Shown: positions 46,836-60,401, numbered from the stretch's first letter. The stretch: 64,000 bases of DNA from Melieria omissa (GCA_963971225.1 OZ020269.1:109129486-109193485); one strand, 5' to 3'. Translations and numbers: made by a program. Notes: generated by a model not told the origin, from the letters alone.

Positions 46836-49800
46836 TTGAAGTATTTGTCTATGGTAAAGAAGCTTAGAAAATAATTTTTAAGATTTTTAAAAATTTTGCA
46901 CAGCTTATATTGTAAATTACCATTGTCGAGAACGAGTGCAATAATTTTCATAATAGGGCATTGATTTTTCCAAACTTGGAACGAAAATCCATGAAAACAC
47001 ACGCTTGTACATCTCCAAGTGCCTCATGTACCATTTGTGTCGATTTACGAATGCACGTGTCCTCAGGTGCTCCGTGAGCATTTCTTCTAAGTTTTGTGGC
47101 ACAGTTGTACTTGCACCCGGAGTACGAGCTTAAGTAGTTACGCTCTTACTCGTACGTGCCAGAAATGTACGATGTCCACTTGTATGACTTCTGACTGACA
47201 GATCGTGCGGCAGCCTGTCAATAGTTGCCACCTGACTTGTGCGCGAGTCGAGTGTCGGTTCTCGAATTTTTCTCTTTTTGCATCTTCGTACGCGGCGGCT
47301 GCGAAATGATCATAGCGGCATTTACTGATACGTTGCTTGTGCACTGACTGCGGCCTCGTCCGATTTACCATAGTCAATATCTACGTCGTTCCCGTTTAGG
47401 GTTACCAAGCGTCCCATTATTAATAATGTCCATCTTTTGTTTTAAACTATATTGCGTCGTCATTGTTAGTGTGTTCCAAATTTCGAAGTTTGCAAAAATG
47501 TGCTTTAAATATCACATTGTAAAAACGTGGTTGATCTGGTCACTCTGATCATAGTTCCATGTCGCGTTCCATAGTGCCCCCGTCTACCGCCGCTTGTCAA
47601 CTGCGTCAAAGCGGAGGTAGTAAATGTTCTCCAGCGATTAATGATCGTTGAACCAACAACCAACAGCCGTCAGTTAGCGATCAACGAGGTAGTCAAAGTG
47701 CTTGCTGCTTTAGTTCACTGATTGCATTTGTGTTGGTGTTACAGCCAAAGCTGCAGCCGCAGCGGTGGCAATGGCAGCGTTAGTAACGGCAGCAAAAAAT
47801 GCAAACAATATCGGCGCGCAATCAATTTGGGAATTTCGCTATAAACGGATCATTTAAAACAATCGATTTGTTGATTGAGGTCTCAGGTGTAATCGATAAG
47901 AATGTTTGCATATTTTTTTTACTTTGTATCGCGATTTGTTGAGCATTAGCAGTATGTGTGTTGGCCAGGTCCAGTGCTGTGCATACCAAAGATTCAGTCT
48001 AAGTTGTCGAGGTGTTATTGCTGCTCCAATTGTCGTGTTCGATATTTACGTATATACCTGTAGTTTGTGTATAGAAATGTCGCAAGTCTAGGTTCGCATA
48101 CATAGTTGGTCAGTCAGTCATTCAGTTACTGGCAATAACAAGAAAGCCACGGTGAAGTGCACAGAAGACAATACTTTTGAAAGAGCTGTAAGCCATTAAC
48201 ACCAACACTAACGTATGTCATTATGCAAGCCGGTTGATTTTTTCCATATACAAGATGTTTATAAATTGTGTAAGGCAAAAAGACGTTCCCATGTAAATAT
48301 ATATGTTAAAGACCCGAGATAGCGTTCTATTCGTACAAAGAAAATTTTTTTACATTTGCAATAAATGGCCACCAGCATGGCAAATCAATATGAAACGATT
48401 CTACATTTTCAAAAACTCGGAATTCCGAACAAGCTAAATTTCAACCTTCTCAATACTACATAGCCCTCAAACGTAAAACATGCATGGAATAAACATATCC
48501 GAACCTCATTTTGTTTCCCTTCCGGCGACATGTTGACTAAAATTTCAAACCTAGTCCAGTCTGCTATCAAGCCAAAAGCAGGAGCGGGAATGAGCTGCCA
48601 ATTTGTAGCACTGCAACATAAAACAAATACAAATTGTTAGGACGCACGTTCAAAAGCCATGCCGTGCGACGCCAAATTACATGCGCAACCGGAGGACAGC
48701 CTGGGGAGAACATAGAGCAGTGGTCAGCCAACGGCGTTTTATTATATTGTTAAAGGTTTTTACTTAACCGCAATTAGTAACCTCGAAATGCCAGCAACAA
48801 GCCAAACAGTAATTCGCTGGCTTGTCTGCGTCGCTGCCTCCTACGAACCTGGCCGGAATCGCGGCAAAGGCATTTTCAACGAACACTCCAATAGCCGCAG
48901 TGCTGAGCAGCTGGTCGCCCCGTCCGAGTTGTGGTCTAATGGAATGACTCGTCTGCCAAAGATGGTTGCCTAATTTTTCGGAAAGCAAATACGTGCGGCA
49001 GCGGACAACAGCGGTGCCTTTTTGTTTTGATTATTAGACAGTGTTCTTGTTGGCGATGTGGTGGTAGTTGGTGTGGGCTGGTAGATACCGAACTACAGTG
49101 CCGCTCTGGACAAAATCAGAGCGCAATCGGCTATCGTGCAAAGTCGCTTGCGTACACACTGAAATACTTATAAATAGTATGTATCAGTGGATAGGAAATC
49201 TGTTTTGGGTTGTGCAACAATGCGCGCGCCAGCTTTTCGACATATATGGCAACTGATTTTTTAACGGCTACTTGGGATTTCTGCAGTTGTTTTTATCGCT
49301 TTTGTGGATTTGGTTGTACGGACGGTTGTGTGTATGAGCCACAGTTTATTGTTCTTTGATAATTAAGGTAATGAATGACCGAGCTGCATCAACAACAAAA
49401 ACAACAATAGCTATGTCAGTAACGGGAGTAGTTGCAGAAGCTTTGAAATGACCAAAACACCTGGACAGCAACAACGAGGTCTGCAATCAGCGCCCCAACA
49501 TGTTTGCAGCACCACTACTTGGTGGCCGTCGAGACATAAGGAGAATGTGCTGCCTTGGCGACCAGCCAACAGCAACTTGGCCATTGTCTCTGTGTGTTCG
49601 AGTTCACAGATGACGCGTCCACTACACACCATTCAATAAACATCCCAATTTGCGAGTGCAGAATAATTGCCGCTGTTCTTGCTTTTGTCATTGCTGTGGA
49701 TAATCGTAGGTTTGTGAAGGGGAAGTGACCTATAATGCGCTCAGCCTTTTTGCTGCTCGCATAAAATAGAAGCCGGTAAGCGGTACGAAGCTACCAGAAG

Positions 49801-50189
49801 CCTTTAGCATCGTAATTGTTGTTGTTGATTCAATTTTGACTTTGACTCGCTTTTGACACGATCCCCCAAAAATCAGACAGAATTCCTTCAGAGCCCGCAA
49901 CAATATCGCAACATATGCGTAATTCGGTGTTGTCGTTTACAGAACAATCTTTCCAAGTTTTGATGCATAACTAAATATAAGTTTCGTTAAGAATATGAAT
50001 ACATATACATATGTGTGCTGATTAGCCAAATGTTGCGAAACCATTTTCGACTTTTTTAGTTAACCAACTAATCTGTGATCGCACTATTTCTGCATTTTTT
50101 AAAGATACCAAGATGGAAATTGTTTAACGAGCACTTGGCACAAACAGTTAAGAATGTTTTTGTTTTCGATAAGTGCTCCTTAAATTATT
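46836..50189. other. No gene recognised
   Basis: The minus-strand ORF at 47138-47377 and its neighbours carry no identifiable motif. GC-rich DNA at 47.6-47.8 kb, with alternating GCAGC triplets, could be regulatory. Confidence 0.35.
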
Positions 50190-50447
50190 TCTGTGGAATT
50201 TTGACAAAAGCACTTAAGTCGACTTAAGTCAAATTTCCAATTTTTTTAATCGTAAAGATTTAATTTAAAGACGCTTCTTTTGATGTAATCGGTTTGTTTC
50301 TATGACATTTAGTTACAGAGATATGATGTGTATTATTTCAACTTTTCTCGAGTTTTGTATGAGATTTGGTCTGCATCTCATCAGTTTTTTCGCTCTCCTG
50401 AACATTTTGAAAATTAGACTTAGGTTGTTTTGTCAAAATGCCACAGA
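50190..50447. mobile_element. 258 bp MITE (copy 2, inverted relative to copy 1)
   Basis: Same 258 bp length and the same ends as the copy nested in the Tc1-like element at 17744: TCTGTGGAATTTTGACAAAA at the left and TTTTGTCAAAATGCCACAGA at the right. The internal palindrome with CTTAAGTCGACTTAAG is present. The two copies run in opposite orientation and differ only by scattered substitutions. The flanks read TT, so the target-site rule is not settled. Confidence 0.82.
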
Positions 50448-51714
50448 TTTGTAAGTTCTGTCTGGGTGAACTTAAACCATGCCTTCTTTTTAGAGTTTCC
50501 TTGTGTCTGACTGTTGAAAATCTGTGTTTGTGTTTTTGTATTGAAATTCGCATTGTGTGACGTGACCCACTCTTCACAGACAGTCACTACAACTGACATG
50601 AAATCTTACATAAGTACATAAAACAAGCGACAATTGGAAAGGCTCATATGTATTTACAGCAGAGCAAAGAAACCTACAGTTGTGCGCTGTCGTTCGCGCA
50701 ACTTGGCCCTTGCAGTCACTAATTCGAAAGCGCGAATTGTGGTACAAAAATAAAAATCAACAGACTAAGCAAATTGCGCGAACTGACAATTGCTGAACAC
50801 ATGTATCCACAATTCTGAGACTTTATTCCTTGCAGTTTCGTTGTTTGTCCTTATGGGTTTTGTCTGCTCGTTTCAGATTGTTGTATTGTTCAGTTGCCAC
50901 ACAGTTGTCTGCGGTCTACTCGCCATGTGCGCGATTTCGTTTCGACTAATATGGACACCTTTGCCGATAAAGTTTACATAATTTTGTAATCAAAGCTCGC
51001 TTATGTCAAATTGTCGCGTGCGAAGTTCTCACACGAGCATTGTTCCTGCACCGCATATTGCTGCAACAGCTGTTGTCTAGAACGCGTTACCTTATTAATC
51101 GCCAATATGACTAACAGTCCTTACACTTGAGCGGGTTCGGTGAGGCACAATCGCAAAATAGTACAAATGTTGCAACAAACCACCCATGCTATTTTTTCTT
51201 TTCGTATACTCCACTCCACTTTGCTTTCCTTTTTAACCACTTGATTATCGAAACCAGGTCAACCACGCAGGCTTAGTTGCGCTTGCCACTTTTCAGCAAG
51301 AGCAGTCTTCTACCAGATCGATTGAACGCGAGAAATGCAGATAGATGAGCGATAGGGCACGCAATACTTGGCAATGAAACAATTCAAACATTAACACAGG
51401 GATCGACGAGTTTTGTGATTATGGTTCTGGATGGTTATGGATGAGCGCAATCATGATTGTTATATGTAGTAGAGAATAGTAGAATATTTACACAAGGTGA
51501 TGTTGTTGCTGTTGCTGAATTTGTTTCGGCAGTTGCTGTATGCTTCACGACCGACTGAGACAACACGTCTTCGACGTTGTGTTACTATGTACTTTGGCTG
51601 TTGATTGTCCGCACGCAAGCATTTTGGAAGCTGTTAAAAACCGCATTAATCAGAAATTAACACGTTAAAGTTTTCTTTAAATATCGGAGCGAATGAGGTT
51701 TGACCCTTTTCACC
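50448..51714. other. No gene recognised
   Basis: Intergenic or intronic DNA with small ORFs only. Confidence 0.4.
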
Positions 51715-51842
51715 TAACCAGAAAATTTTTGTGTTAATTTAGAATTAAAACTCAATATTATACAAAATTATTTCCAGAATTATTAACCAGAAAATTTTTG
51801 TGTTAATTTAGAATTAAAATTCAATATTATACAAAATTATTT
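51715..51842. repeat. Tandem duplication, 69 bp unit
   Basis: The unit starting TAACCAGAAAATTTTTGTGT is present at 51715 and again at 51784, with one or two differences over about 60 bp. It is a near-perfect recent duplication of AT-rich DNA. Confidence 0.85.
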
Positions 51843-52864
51843 CATGTTTGTTAGGTCTGAGGAGGGTAGTCGTTTGCCTCTCCATTCGATTGGGTGCAAT
51901 AATCAGCAAGACAACGTTTTCCTCGACCATGTGGCAACACTGGCTGTGATTGCGCGGTGGCGGCAACAGTGGTGTAGGAAAATTATTGCGACAACGCTGT
52001 GTACAACAATTTCATCGCTCGCTGTGGCGCACTTTCATTCAGTCAATTTGGCGGCAAACACCGTGCCGCATCGTGATGTGTAGCGACCGCAATGGAATGC
52101 CAGAATCGTGGCATGCTGGTGGCACGCTCATCTTCAAAAACTTTTTTTTGTCATCTCATTGTCAGTCATACTCGTAGTTGGTGTTACTGTTTTTGCTACT
52201 TCTGCTGTAAGTTTTCGGTCGTCTGCTTACGCTACCGCCGTCACCACCGCAATCACAGTCACCAACGCTGCAGCGAGATGAGTGGTTGGGAAAAATGTTT
52301 GAATGCGATCACGAACTTGACCTTTCACATAACCCCAAAAAGCAGTCATTCAGTCAAACGGCCGCAAGAGCACACTAACTAGAGAACAAAAAGGACGGCA
52401 ACATAGTTAAAGTAAATTTTGTTTTTGCATTTGCTTTCCTTCATATTCCCTCTTGGCGACTGTTAGTGCTGTGTCCTCAGCTGGTGGGTTTGTAGTTACA
52501 TTAAATCTTCCAGAGGTTTTGAGAACATTTCAAAAATGTCGATAATTGTGAAATATTATACATTCCTAAAACAACTATTTGTACCGATTTTGGAACTTAA
52601 GGTCCCCTTTAATAGATAAGTAACTTAGAACGGTTTTTTTAAGTAATACATATGTAGAACAGTCACATTAGTAATACGGTTTGCTTATATTTAGCAATTT
52701 ATTTAAGTCGATATAAACCGTGTTTGCATAAAATATAAGCTTTTAATTCAAGAAGTTTAAACTTTTGTTCAAAGAAATTTGCAGTAAAAATTTTATAAAA
52801 GTTTTGCTCATTAAATTTCAGGGAAAACATTGAGGGAATCAAACAATTCCTCATACAGGGTCTG
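51843..52864. other. No gene recognised
   Basis: Overlapping plus-strand ORFs at 51844-52382 lack motifs. The right part is AT-rich. Confidence 0.35.
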
Positions 52865-52868
52865 TTAA

Positions 52869-53592
52869 GGCAGGTTCTCATCTTGTGGATCCGAAAAAGT
52901 GCACTTTTTTTAGGAATTTTTTGAGAAAACGGTTAAAGATACAACGCTGAAAATTGTTTCTGGATATGAACACACATTTATTTAGAGAATACAATTTTTC
53001 AAATTGAATGAATCAAAAAAAGGGGGGAGGGGGCGTCCATCAGTGGCGGCATGTCGGCGAGGAGGTGTCCCGCTACCGGAAGTGATTCCGTCAAAACCCG
53101 TGATCGGAAACACAAAAACCGAACACATTCTTAATGTGTACCGTATTATCTATTGAATGAACCAAGATCATGAAAAGAAAAATCAAAATTACAAAAGTTA
53201 TGAGGTTTTGAAAAAAAAATTAAGATTTTCGCATTTTTTTGTTCACTAATTATTTTTTTAAATAAACAATTTTCAATATTTTTGGCTGATCGTGGTTCGT
53301 TTATTAGAAAAAACCCTAAGGAACATTTGGAAAAAATTTTGTGACGATTGGTTCATTCCAGCGCCTTCAATCATTTCCGTAAGGTCCGAAAATGTGGTTC
53401 TGAGAAAAATGCGTTTTAAGTTTAAAGCGCGCTTGGCCGGTGCTCTACACTGCTCTATGTAACGGCCTGTAACTTTTGTAATTTTTCAGATTTTGATCTG
53501 AAATTTCTGGAGTACATTTTTGAAACATATAGAGAGATTTTCGCGATAAGGCAAAAAAATTGTTTTTTTTTTCCACAAGGTGAGAACCTGCC
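52869..53592. mobile_element. TTAA-flanked inverted-repeat element, 724 bp
   Basis: TTAA at 52865-52868 and 53593-53596 flank the ends GGCAGGTTCTCATCTTGTGG and, reversed, GGCAGGTTCTCACCTTGTGG, matching over 23 bp with one difference. TTAA duplication points to piggyBac-type movement, though ends starting GGC instead of CCC are atypical. A short GC-rich island sits near 53020-53100 in otherwise AT-rich DNA. It is non-coding. Confidence 0.75.
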
Positions 53593-53784
53593 TTAAAAAA
53601 GGTGACATTTCAAATTTCATGGGCTACGTACGCTGATTTTTTATGCTATATTGGTGCACATGTACTCAACTTGTGTTGACAGTAATTTTGCTTATATTGT
53701 TTGGTTTTGACGGATATGAAGACATATTTTGACATGCTTGGCGTACTTTTGTTATCGAAAAATCGATTATTTGCTTACACATTG

Positions 53785-54221
53785 CTGTTTTTCGTGAATT
53801 TTGGTCCAAAAACAACACCGTACTCATGCCTCAGCCACCATACTCACCGGACTGAGCTCCTTGCGACTTTTTCTTGTTCCCAAACCTGAAAAAACCCATG
53901 AATGGACAAAGATTTGTCAAGATTGAGAAGATAAAGATAGAATTGCTGGAAGAGCTCAAGGTCATACCAAAAGGCGCATATCAGAAGTGTTGGAAAAATC
54001 GCTGGCAAAAGTGTATTATATCTGAAAGGGATTGCTTTCGGCGCGGATTCAGAAAAATATTTCGGGGGGATTTCAAAAAGTAATTCTTTAATATTTATAA
54101 AATGTCTTTTAATTTGTATGTTGTTTTAAAGTCGATCCAAATATTTCGGGGGGGTTTCAACCCCCAAATGAATCCGCCACTGGATTGCGTTGAAGGGCAC
54201 AAAATAGATATTGCCAAATAA
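53785..54221 (+). pseudogene. Mariner transposase C-terminal relic, split by a MITE
   Basis: The plus strand, after small frame slips, reads MPQPPYSPD, then a TGA in place of Leu, then APCDFFLFPNLKKPMNGQRF. This covers the third catalytic Asp. It continues with IKIELLEELKVIPKGAYQKC and the terminal RWQKCIISERDC. There the 145 bp MITE (54038-54182) interrupts, and the tail VEGHKIDIAK with TAA at 54219 resumes after it. This is the 'GDYFEGDKI' end of mariners. No TIRs of the mariner were recognised. Confidence 0.8.
54038..54182. mobile_element. Small hAT-like MITE (copy 1), inside the mariner relic
   Basis: It starts TCGGCGCGGATTCAG and ends GAATCCGCCACTG. Flanks GATTGCTT (54030-54037) and GATTGCGT (54183-54190) are an 8 bp target duplication with one change. 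It contains ATATTTCGGGGGG motifs in direct repeat. A sister copy is at 61463-61622. It is non-coding. Confidence 0.82.
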
Positions 54222-57060
54222 ATATTTTCAAGAAAAATAAAAAACATTTTGCAAACAATTGCAAACATCGTATTGGAGGGACTTTTTTATTTTAGTAAAT
54301 TGTTGGCAATACTGTCCGCTCCGCTCGCCAGGTAGTTCACATGGCAAATGGCAATGCGCTCCACTCTGCGAATTGAATGCGAGGTGATGGCATGGGTTGG
54401 GATGCAATGAAATGGAAGATGGGTAGGGTTGGGTTTGGTTGGGTTGGGTTGGGAGTGCATTTTTCTCGAATATGATGACAAAACGTGACATCTTCGATTG
54501 CCAGTGATTGCTCGTGTGTCGTATGCAACGGCAGTTTCTTTCGGCCTCCCTTACGCTATATTGGTTGGAGCGATATTGAATGAATTGCTGTGGCATTGCT
54601 GGCTAGCACAGCGGCTTCAAGTGGAGCGGAGTGGTGTGGAATAATGTGACGACGGAAACATTTTCAGGCGACTGCAATAACAAAGAGCACTGCTGCTGCT
54701 CCTACGGCTGTTGTTGTCGGTGCTTCTGATTTTGGTGTGGCATATCGTGAGTTTCGTTTTAGATGTGCCTGCAGCCACGTTCGCCACTCACCACTCCGCA
54801 ATCACAGCATTTTTCATTTACTGCCCCACTTTGGGGTCGACCGCGAGTTGGTCGCTGTATCGCGACCCGCGTGTTGCAGCATCTGCTTAACCCGCAAACT
54901 GAGTATGAAATCGATGGCAGCGAGGCTGGCTGGAGACGGTGTGGCTCAAAGACTTTATTTATGAGCTGCTTCGGAACTTAAAATAAATCAAGTTATGCTT
55001 CGTACGGGAGATTTTCCCACCACTTTCATACAGTTGTAGCCACCTTGTGCAGCGTTCAGTGCTTGTGGGAATTCACACTTACATTTCATTACCATGCATG
55101 ACACTGCACCATATCCCGGTTGTACAATACGGCTTTTCGTGGCAGCGAGCATTGCTTTTACATCGCGGCCAGACATTAGAATGAGCGCACACTGCACCGC
55201 GTAAACGGCATTTTAAACATTTAATTTTGAGGACTAAACGCGGTGTAACATTAAGCCACTCGGGACAACACACCGCCAATGTGACATTCACAATTGATGA
55301 GGTTTGCAAGTTGTTGAAAACGCACGAAGCGCCGCTTGTGGTGCAGTCACTGAACAGTGAAACTCCACTGAACTACTTGAAAGTACTTGAACTTGCCACG
55401 ACTTTGAACCCCAAGAGTTTTCTATAAGTGCTCAACTACAGTGGAGTACGATTAGGAATGGTGTAAAATTTTGCAAATGCAGTGAGTTTCTTCGTGAAAA
55501 AAGTAGTTTGTGTTTGATACTGAAGATATTTTTGAGGTACAGAAATAATATTTGTTCAAGAACATTACTGAAAGCCAATAGAAACTGTGATATAGGGTTT
55601 GAAAAGTGGACTTTACTCTTAAGATCGTTGGAATGCAGGCGTTATTTTTCTGCTCAGCTTTATTTATTTTCGCAAAAGCTAACATTTACAGCTACACATC
55701 AATAGTTTTTTGCATCAGAGAAATTAAAAAACATATATATATGATATATATATATAAGTTTTGCTTGAAATATATGAACAATTTTGTTTTTAGTTTTACC
55801 TTCAGCTTGATAGACGTTTAACAAATAATACAAAAAGTAAAATTGAAAAACATCTAGGGGTGATTTATATATATTTGTTTTATAAGATGTTAAAAGTGTT
55901 TTTGCTGAATTCCAGGTTTTTTAAAAATTCGAAAAGAAGGCCACAGGTAGTTTTGTCAAAAAGGAAAAATATGATGACGGTATCTTTAAATATTTGTAGC
56001 AGCCGCGCGCCAGTCGGTATTGTTTTTTACCAGTTGTTGCATGTTGATGGTAGACAAGAAATTACAACGTGTTCGGAAATTGTTTTTTGAATGCATGCGC
56101 GCCCCATCATCAGTGCCAGCAGCAAACAGCTGTAAAGTAAAAGTGCTTTCCTTCTTCAATAGACGAGCCGGCGAGCGACGCGTGTGCCGAGCATATTGCG
56201 CCAGTTGATATTGAGTTGCGTGTTGGGGGACCGCCCCGACCAACTGCTGCTAACACTATGTGCGATAACCTCAACTGTGCGGTACTTATGGCATAACACT
56301 TCGTTCGTCTAGATATCCCGTTTATGATACGTTTCGAGATGCTCCAACGATTATTGGGATTGAAGTCTGCGGTACGTTGTAATTTGCGTATTTGCAACAA
56401 CGCCTTTGCTCGCCACTCGTTCCTGCCTCCAAAAACAACCTTGCATGTGCCAAATGGCGTGCGAATCGAGCAAATCGAATTAATACGTCAACATGTGCAC
56501 ATGCGCTGCACTGCCGCATACCACAGCGTTTGAATTAATGTGTGTGTGTGTGTTTGCAAGGCTGTAAAGTAGCTTGGCATGTCGCAGCGCTTGTCATATC
56601 CCAAGAACAAGGCTTCGATAGTTGATTGTGCACGGTCGACTTCGGCAAGAAGAAACTGGAATTCATCGTTTTGAAAGGAAAATGAGGGAGTTTCAGAGGA
56701 CACATTTCTTTGAAACCAAATACTGCATCGTGCCATTTCGAATGTCAGTGGAATATGCAATTTTTATGTCACCTGTTAGAGAGTAAGAAAAGCAAAAATA
56801 CGAACCAAGAGCAAACATTTAATTGTAGATGTAAAGTCCGAAATGTAGCGCGTTTTCACACCAAACCGTTAGTATTTGTTTTGGTAGTCCCGATGTAAGT
56901 GACTATCAGGGCCCCGCGGCCTTGTACGCAAGTCTTAAGACAATGGGCTCAATAAATCAAGTTTCTCTTCGATTTTTATGAACAACTACTTGTCTAATTA
57001 GTTCTCATTGAAATGCTTTCACCATATTAGAAACCAATAAAGCTATTAGCTGGCTATGCT
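54222..57060. other. No gene recognised; TG microsatellite
   Basis: Short ORFs on both strands, including a Cys-rich minus-strand ORF at 55079-55309 and a plus-strand ORF at 55227-55427, without recognisable domains. A (TG)n run is at about 56539-56553. A GGGTTGGGTTTGGTTGGG block is near 54430. Confidence 0.35.
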
Positions 57061-57068
57061 TTCTCATA

Positions 57069-58230
57069 CAAACTCTTAACCCATCGTCGACCCGTTAGAT
57101 TGTAATATTCGAAATAATGAAAAACATATATCGGCTTATTTATCATTTGGAGCACTTTCACCAAGTTTGAAATCAAAAAACCCATGAAATCATGTTTCTC
57201 CATACAAATATACATCGTTCACCCGTCAGATTTTGATTTTCATAAAAAACTCAAAACATGTTTGATTTCAGGTGTTTTATTTGTGTCAAAAGGCCCGTTA
57301 TAGATATCATGTGTTTTCGAAATTTATCTAAAGAATCTCTTAACCCGTCGTTGACCCCGTCACAATTTAAGAAAAGTTAAAATCACGTATCGAATTATTT
57401 CAGGTTTGATGCACTTTCACCAAATTTGAACTCAATTTATGTGTTTTCACAGTTTATTCATATAGACTCTTAATTCGTCATGTACCCCATTAGATTTTAA
57501 TTTTCGAAAAAATTCAAACCACGTCACAGTGATTCGTTCCATAGACAAAATTCAAAAAATTTATGGCCTCAGAATTTAACGATTTTGATGTCATTCGAAA
57601 GAAAAAACTCCAACTAAGAAAACCCCAAAAAATCTGTGCAAAAAATCAATTAGCGTCTGTGCAAAAGCGACTCAAAGTTGAAACTTTTTTTCCAAAAAAA
57701 TGTAAACACATCTTTTCCGTTTTTTAGTCTATTGAGGAAAAAAATTTTAAAAATACATGGTTACCAAGAAATTGCTGAAACATTCAATATGGATTAAGAA
57801 ATGATGTGGCCATTTTCGCTTTTAATTTTATCTTAAAAATTTGCAAAGCTGAGGCTTTTACATCATTTTTAATTTAAAATATTTTTCCAAATTAAAAATC
57901 TGAAAATTGGCAAAACTTTGAGGAAAATATCTAAAAAGTATGTGAAAGTATGTTCCTGGATTTTTTTTTATTTTAAGAAGCATTCTTTCTTTTTCGGATA
58001 ATGTAATTATATCCTCCGATATCTTCCGATCTCGTTAGATTTAGATTTTCAAAAAAATTAAAAACACGTGTCAAATATGTGTCTTTCCATGTACAAATCT
58101 TAACCCTTGGTTCCCCCGGTTAAATATGGATGTCGAAAAAGAAAAAAATCCATCTCGAATTATTTTTGATTTAGAGTAACTATTGTAACCAAGTGGAAGT
58201 TTTTGATACAACACCTTAACCCATGTTTTG
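57069..58230. repeat. Degenerate tandem repeat, period about 125-138 bp
   Basis: A unit containing CTTAACCCRTCGTYGACCC, then GTTAGATTTTAATTTTCGAA, then CACTTTCACCAARTTTGAA recurs near 57076, 57214, 57340, 57469, 58089 and 58212. Units are strongly diverged. The block between 57530 and 58010 does not fit the unit and looks like an insertion or decayed copies. Confidence 0.65.
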
Positions 58231-60401
58231 CCTCTTTAGACCCCGAATTTTCCGAATTTTCCCGTCTTAGCGAAGGTTAATTATCTTAAGTGTACCCACA
58301 GTTTAAATTTCATATTTGTAGCTTTAGCGGTTTGGCCTGGGCTATGATGAATCAGTCAGTTAATCAGGAAAAACAATTATATGTAGAGATGTATAGAGAT
58401 TGCACATTTCCAACGGGTGCATTTGTGGTATCGCAACGAGCCCTGACCTAACTGTTATGCTTAAGTCCAGTTTGTGTTGATTTATGTATTTAATAACCGT
58501 TTTTTACATTTTACCTACTGTGTGATTTCGTTACACACACTCAATGATATTTAAATGTTTTTTATATCGAAATCGGCTACAGTTTAACTGCAATTTAAAT
58601 GACATTGTGTTGTAGACAAATTGTGACAAACTTATGTGTTGTGTGTGGTATAAATGTCAATGGAGGCGAGCATAAAACTTTACTACGCAACATCTTTCAC
58701 TCCGACTTCTAAAATTCCACCCAGTCCAATCGTACGCGGTCGAGCGATTCATGCGGATGATATTGAAGAGCAGCCGGGAACGAAATCACTACCAAGGCTG
58801 TCGAAAATCGAAAGAAATTACTGACAGCAGCCGCTCCTTTAAAATGTCTCGTTTACTGTCGCGGCTGCTTGGTTCTGCTCGTTCTTGGCATATCATACGT
58901 GCTTGATGGCCAGTGGTGGCGACAGGCGGTGCAATTACGAGCACATTGAGCTATTGACAAAGCCAGCGCTTAAGAAGAGCGCCATGCGACGCGACGCTGA
59001 TGACTACTGATGAACGCTAAGTGACAGTCGAACAACAATCGGCGACAGTGCTTACGTGTTCGCCCGTTGCGACGATTCTTGTGAATTGTTGCAGGTTTGC
59101 CGACCAAAGCAGTTTCTATGCGGTTGCGGTTAAAACGGAAAAGGGGCAAATGTAATTTGAATGTCTTTTTCGCGACGACTCAATGGCGACTTGCATTCTT
59201 TCTTAGGCAGTGCGGCAGTAGGGCGATGATTGCCCCATTACGCCACTTAGCGCCTTTCGCCCGGCTTAATTAGACATTACTTTCCGCCTTGGAGCTAAAG
59301 TCTTCCCCATTTATCTCCATTTAGTGGTTCATCAATAATCGCACATGAAACAGCAGTCTCTCGTGTGGAGATAACTAACGCAGACAGCGTCAACGATAAT
59401 AACACCGGCTAAGTTACGCTGTGTCTTTACGTTGGCTATACGATCTAGTCTGGTAAATCCGAAACCGCTACATCACTCGTTGAAAATAGAAACAAAACCA
59501 CAAACAGAAATAGCTCAAATCCGTTAAAAATCAAAGGCAGTCATAAACAATGTGCCGTTTGTTTTAAATTTTAACGCCACTTACCACATTTACCACTCAT
59601 TTTCAACATTTAGTTACCATAGCCCATGCCGCGCCTCGCCTCGTCCGCCTTGCCTTCTCTTGTCTTTCGCATACCTACCTATTAGCCGTATTAAGCACTT
59701 TGCCCACATTTGACCAAATTGGCCGGTAGCGCTTTTAACATGTTTCCATAAAATGCGAGCGAACGTTTGTTTCTTTTGTTTTTGGTAGTTATTTTCGTAA
59801 ATATCAAAATTGTTAGTGTTTTCGCCGGGGTTTTTGGTTTTGTTTTCTTGCGTTTTGCTTTCTTGCGTTGCTCTTACTGCTCTCGAGCGTTTTTCAATAG
59901 GCTACTTAATTATACATAAGCGCGGAGAATTTCCCCATTTGACAAAATTAATGATGCCTCCACTAATGCTGCGCTTAATTATTTAATATGCGTGTTCGAG
60001 CCATTGGGTACTAGCGGACCATCACCTCGGTGCGCCACACGGTATGGCACAGTATGACCGGCTGATTGGGCCATGTAGCGATGGCTTGAAGCGCTTCAAT
60101 ATTATTATTAATGATCATCACCGGGTCAGATGTCCATTTCTTGCTGAAGGAAGCGGTAAACAGTAACCAGTTATTAATTTAACTAAATTTTAACGATTCT
60201 CAAATTAAATTAACAGCGATGAACAGCTCTGCGCTTCCTAGCTGGAAGTGTGAGCTTTGGCAATTTTTTCGATTTCCCTTGTATGAAGTATGTAAGACTT
60301 AGCGCAGATAGTGAGATGCGTTGGGGCAATAGCGCGTCAACACGAGACCTCAACTTTTGGAATGGAATTTGAATACGTCGGTGTTCGTCGATGCTGGTCA
60401 A
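58231..60401. other. No gene confirmed; contains a 56-codon ORF
   Basis: GC-moderate DNA. A plus-strand ORF from ATG at 58654 to TGA at 58822-58824 encodes 56 residues opening MSMEASIKLYYATSFTPTSK. A TATAAAT lies just before it. There is no family match and it may be chance. Confidence 0.3.

Noticed and set aside
55079..55309. Cys-rich minus-strand ORF
   Set aside because: Cys spacing fits no zinc-finger or secreted-peptide pattern that I know, and no signal peptide is present.
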